Shown here piece by piece: positions 61,925 to 64,000 of a stretch of 64,000 nt of DNA. The notes beneath the pieces are model-generated. The model worked only from the letters and a program-made list of their open reading frames with translations, had not been told where the DNA came from and made no database searches. The first letter of the stretch is position 1. Every line of letters starts with the position of its first letter. Where the stretch lies: contig NZ_JAKWBK010000001.1 in the NCBI RefSeq assembly GCF_022512515.1, forward strand, positions 4,526,001 to 4,590,000, given 5' to 3'. The DNA is from Paraniabella hibiscisoli. Lineage in GTDB: Bacteria > Bacteroidota > Bacteroidia > Chitinophagales > Chitinophagaceae. Made by a program: the position numbers and the translations under genes.

Positions 61925-62593
61925 CTATTTTTTCAATTTATCTTTAAAAGCGATCTTAAATTTATCTACTTTAGGCCTGATCACCACCTTACAATAGGGA
62001 TTCTTGTTTTCGTTGCCATTAAAATAACCCTGGTGATAATCTTCAGCCGCATAAAAATGGCGAAACGGTTTTATCTCAGTTACTATCGGATCATTAAACG
62101 CGCCGCTTTTGTCCAATGCTGTTTTGTAGTAGTTGGCTTTTTCTTTCTGGTTATCATTGTGATAATAAACGCCACTGCGGTATTGGGTGCCTACATCATT
62201 CCCCTGGCGGTTTAACGTGGTAGGATCGTGGGTCTTCCAGAAAATCTCTAATAGCTCATCAAAAGAAACTATTGCAGGGTCGTAAACAATTTGTAGTGCT
62301 TCCGCAAAGCCGGTATTGCCTGAGCATACTTCTTCGTAAGTTGGATTTTTTGTATCACCATCTGTATAACCACTGGTTACTTTCTCCACTCCATTCACAT
62401 CCTGAAAAATGGCTTCTGTACACCAAAAACAGCCGTTAGCAAAAGTGGCTGTGTCTTTCTTATTTTCCATTGTTGATTTTTTATTTTCGGGGCCGGTAAA
62501 TTGAACGGACTCCAATTTACTGTTCTTCTTCTGCGCACAGGCGCTAAAGCCAGTTAAGATAGTCAAAAGAGCCGACAAAAGAATTTTGTGCAT
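61925..62593 (-). CDS. msrA: Peptide-methionine (S)-S-oxide reductase, lipoprotein form
   Basis: Reduces methionine-S-sulfoxide in proteins. 222 residues. N-terminal lipobox GFSAC (Cys19) shows it is exported and lipid-anchored, unlike cytoplasmic MsrA. Catalytic motif GCFWCTEAIFQDVNGVEKV, plus YDPAIVSFDELLEIFWKTHDPT, GTQYRSGVYYHND and EDYHQGYF. A late Cys near residue 205 (NPYCKVVI) may resolve the sulfenic acid. No msrB adjacent. Confidence 0.95.
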   Translation of the reverse strand: MHKILLSALLTILTGFSACAQKKNSKLESVQFTGPENKKSTMENKKDTATFANGCFWCTEAIFQDVNGVEKVTSGYTDGDTKNPTYEEVCSGNTGFAEALQIVYDPAIVSFDELLEIFWKTHDPTTLNRQGNDVGTQYRSGVYYHNDNQKEKANYYKTALDKSGAFNDPIVTEIKPFRHFYAAEDYHQGYFNGNENKNPYCKVVIRPKVDKFKIAFKDKLKK

Positions 62594-62742
62594 TGTTTTA
62601 TTTTTAATCTAACAATACCTACGATTAAAAGTTTACAACGGTTTGCAGGGTAATGTTAAACCCGTTTTAAACCGGCTACTACTTTCGCCCAAAGGTTTTA
62701 GTTTGCCTGTGATTCAGCCTTTTTCATCTAAACCCATACCCG

Positions 62743-63144
62743 TTATTGAATGGGTTGTTTAAGGTCCAGCACCGGCACCAGCCCCTTGGTAGGTAAATAA
62801 ATAATCTGCGGTAAACTACCTTTATCAGCAATTTTCTCCAGTGTTCTAATGAATAGATACTGGTTATAGGTTTCGTTAAGCGTGCCGTTCTCCACCTTCA
62901 TCGCTTCCGCCATACCCCGGGCGCGCTCAATTTCTGCCTGGGCATTGAGCTTTTCAGCCTCCAGCCGGGCCTTAGCTTCTTCTACTAATATGCGCCGGTT
63001 TTGCTCGGCTTTTGCCATTTCAGCTTTACCGGCCATTTCCTGCTGCCATACCTTATATCTTGGAATACCAAACATCAATGCTACTATAACAATTACCAAT
63101 ATTAGTATTGCAAATGTTACCAGGGTTCCAATGTTTTTGATCAT
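62743..63144 (-). CDS. Membrane protein resembling the tail of an SPFH protein
   Basis: 133 residues: N-terminal transmembrane helix (residues 9-29), an alanine/lysine/glutamate-rich coiled-coil of about 55 residues (EMAKAEQNRRILVEEAKARL, NAQAEIERARGMAEAMKV), then YNQYLFIRTLEKIADKG and IIYLPTKGLVPV. The coiled coil plus the IIYLPT end look like the C-terminal part of stomatin/prohibitin proteins, but the SPFH domain itself is missing. Short leader from a promoter at 63159. Confidence 0.65.
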   Translation of the reverse strand: MIKNIGTLVTFAILILVIVIVALMFGIPRYKVWQQEMAGKAEMAKAEQNRRILVEEAKARLEAEKLNAQAEIERARGMAEAMKVENGTLNETYNQYLFIRTLEKIADKGSLPQIIYLPTKGLVPVLDLKQPIQ

Positions 63145-63158
63145 ATCGAAGTCTTTTT

Positions 63159-63166
63159 CAAATATA
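63159..63166 (-). promoter_or_regulatory. Promoter -7 box of the SPFH-tail-like gene
   Basis: TATATTTG on the minus strand, exact TAnnTTTG, 14 bp before the ATG at 63144, giving an almost leaderless transcript. Confidence 0.5.
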
Positions 63167-63196
63167 GGTTTAAAATATTAGGTTATTCCGTAGCAA

Positions 63197-63573
63197 AATG
63201 GAAAGGGTGTATTTCAAATTTTCGCTAAAGTCATGACGTTCGAAGTGGAGCGCCTCGGAAATAGTAGAGATTTCCTCGGGCGGATGAATCATTAATATAT
63301 CGCTGTGATGTAGCTCTACCTCCTTGTGATTATTGTTCTACTAAAATATCGCAGCTATGCTGCTTTTATTGTTTTGATCATTGCCGCATAGCGGCATCGT
63401 ATTAATAGCTGCCATAATAATTCCTCAGTTATCTGAGCTGCGTAGCAGTGATATATTCTGTTTCATACAAAGAGGAATTGACGCGATCGCCCTGGAGATT
63501 TCCCGACAGGCTCAAAGGGATCTACAAAAGGAACTATAGCATAAGCGAAAATTTGAAATGCGCCCAATGGAAA
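63197..63573. mobile_element. MITE-like element with flanking 8-bp direct repeats
   Basis: A 361-bp segment (63205-63565) bounded by 22-bp inverted repeats that match at 20 positions (core ATTTCAAATTTTCGCT; outer GGGTGT versus GGGCGC). It is flanked exactly by AATGGAAA on both sides (63197-63204 and 63566-63573), as expected for a target-site duplication. Inside, 63294-63457 is an imperfect palindrome whose centre is TGATCA near 63375, with nested GCAGCTATGCTGC-type repeats. No ORF of transposase size. Family of the parent element is unknown; 8-bp duplications and GGG ends suit several families. Confidence 0.75.
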
Positions 63574-63714
63574 TCAGCAGGGTAGGTATTTTGAATATTG
63601 GCTTTTAGAAGCCCGGCTACTGCCATCCGCAGGGATGACGTAATGATATCAGTACGAATTGGAAACCAGGCCTGGCGAATCATAAATGAACGGCATTGAC
63701 TGATGTGCCACCCT

Positions 63715-63722
63715 TATATTTG
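63715..63722 (+). promoter_or_regulatory. Promoter -7 box before the right-end gene
   Basis: TATATTTG, exact TAnnTTTG, 20 bp before the ATG at 63742. Confidence 0.5.
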
Positions 63723-63741
63723 AAAGTTTAAATACAATTTC

Positions 63742-64000
63742 ATGCGTTTTACGGTAATAATACAGGATCCTTTCAAACAAACCGAGCAAACCCATTCCTC
63801 TCTTTCGGGTGAAGAAGCCGGGCAGCTCTTTCAACAGATTGATTGGGCCCAATTGGAAAAGGCTGTGTATGACCGGCTGGAAGAAGTGGTGCACCATTTT
63901 TATTTTTACGAGATCAGCCAGGAGGCTAATGGCGAAAAACGAACCTTAACCATCAGCCCAGGATTGTTACCGGAAGACGATATGCCCGCAACCCGACCCG
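63742..64000 (+). CDS. Unrecognised protein, 3' end outside window
   Basis: First 86 codons are open: MRFTVIIQDPFKQTEQ, then LEKAVYDRLEEVVHHFYFYE and TLTISPGLLPEDDMP. No signal peptide, amphipathic helix near residue 45, otherwise unremarkable. The start is supported by the promoter box just upstream. Family not recognised from this part. Confidence 0.55.
   Translation, partial: MRFTVIIQDPFKQTEQTHSSLSGEEAGQLFQQIDWAQLEKAVYDRLEEVVHHFYFYEISQEANGEKRTLTISPGLLPEDDMPATRP

Noticed and set aside
63227-63245. GACGTTCGAAG, resembling a tRNA T-loop
   Set aside because: No acceptor stem, D-arm or anticodon arm is present; the segment lies inside the palindromic element.

Overview
The window is chromosomal DNA from a member of the Bacteroidota, most likely the Chitinophagales/Chitinophagaceae. 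The indicators are two SusC/SusD pairs, a FecR anti-sigma factor with an ECF sigma factor, DUF4270 and DUF4843 lipoproteins, a GT5-only glycogen-synthase-like protein, and exact copies of the Bacteroidota promoter -7 box TAnnTTTG upstream of several genes. The genus cannot be fixed from sequence alone. No tRNA, rRNA, CRISPR array or intact transposase was seen.

Layout. 1-8.6 kb: end of an FAD amine/D-amino-acid oxidoreductase, a lipoprotein, panB, a polyphosphate pair (Ppx/GppA and PPK1), then pdhA, a tetratricopeptide membrane protein, ribH and a LutA-type Fe-S protein. 8.6-11.5 kb, minus strand: panC, an OsmC-like protein, metZ and a small membrane protein. 11.5-19.6 kb: GT5 protein, DUF4270 lipoprotein, metK, gyrA and a TPR protein. 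19.8-23.9 kb: a xylose module (xylA, xylB, LacI-type regulator) with a strong stem-loop between xylA and xylB. 23.9-35.1 kb: an accessory-looking stretch with a 1.7-kb gene-poor gap, a class D beta-lactamase, a LytTR regulator with a degenerate receiver, a nucleosidase and two regulator/SDR pairs (AraC, TetR). 35.2-43.8 kb, minus: susC-susD-exonuclease/phosphatase-esterase. 44.5-57.6 kb, plus: an ECF sigma, FecR, STN-containing SusC, SusD, DUF4843, PKD-like, TlpA, CHPC thioredoxin and double aspartic protease operon, the best candidate for an uncharacterised system. 57.6-64 kb: CAP protein, cysteine-rich lipoprotein, radical SAM protein, PH-like membrane protein, agmatinase family protein, MsrA, an SPFH-tail-like protein, a MITE-like element with 8-bp flanking direct repeats, and the start of an unrecognised gene.

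Reading caution. Twenty-three genes are interrupted by about 40 frame breaks. All but one are repaired by restoring a single base in a run of 2-8 identical bases, and none needs a base removed. This looks like systematic homopolymer under-calling in the assembly, so these genes are annotated as single CDSs spanning the break and not as pseudogenes.

Working together. PanB and PanC serve pantothenate synthesis; MetZ and MetK serve methionine and SAM supply; Ppx/GppA and PPK1 make and degrade polyphosphate; XylA/XylB with the LacI regulator convert xylose to xylulose 5-phosphate. The two SusCD systems are divergent around a 0.7-kb regulatory region and differ in control: only the right-hand one has an STN domain and its own sigma/anti-sigma pair.
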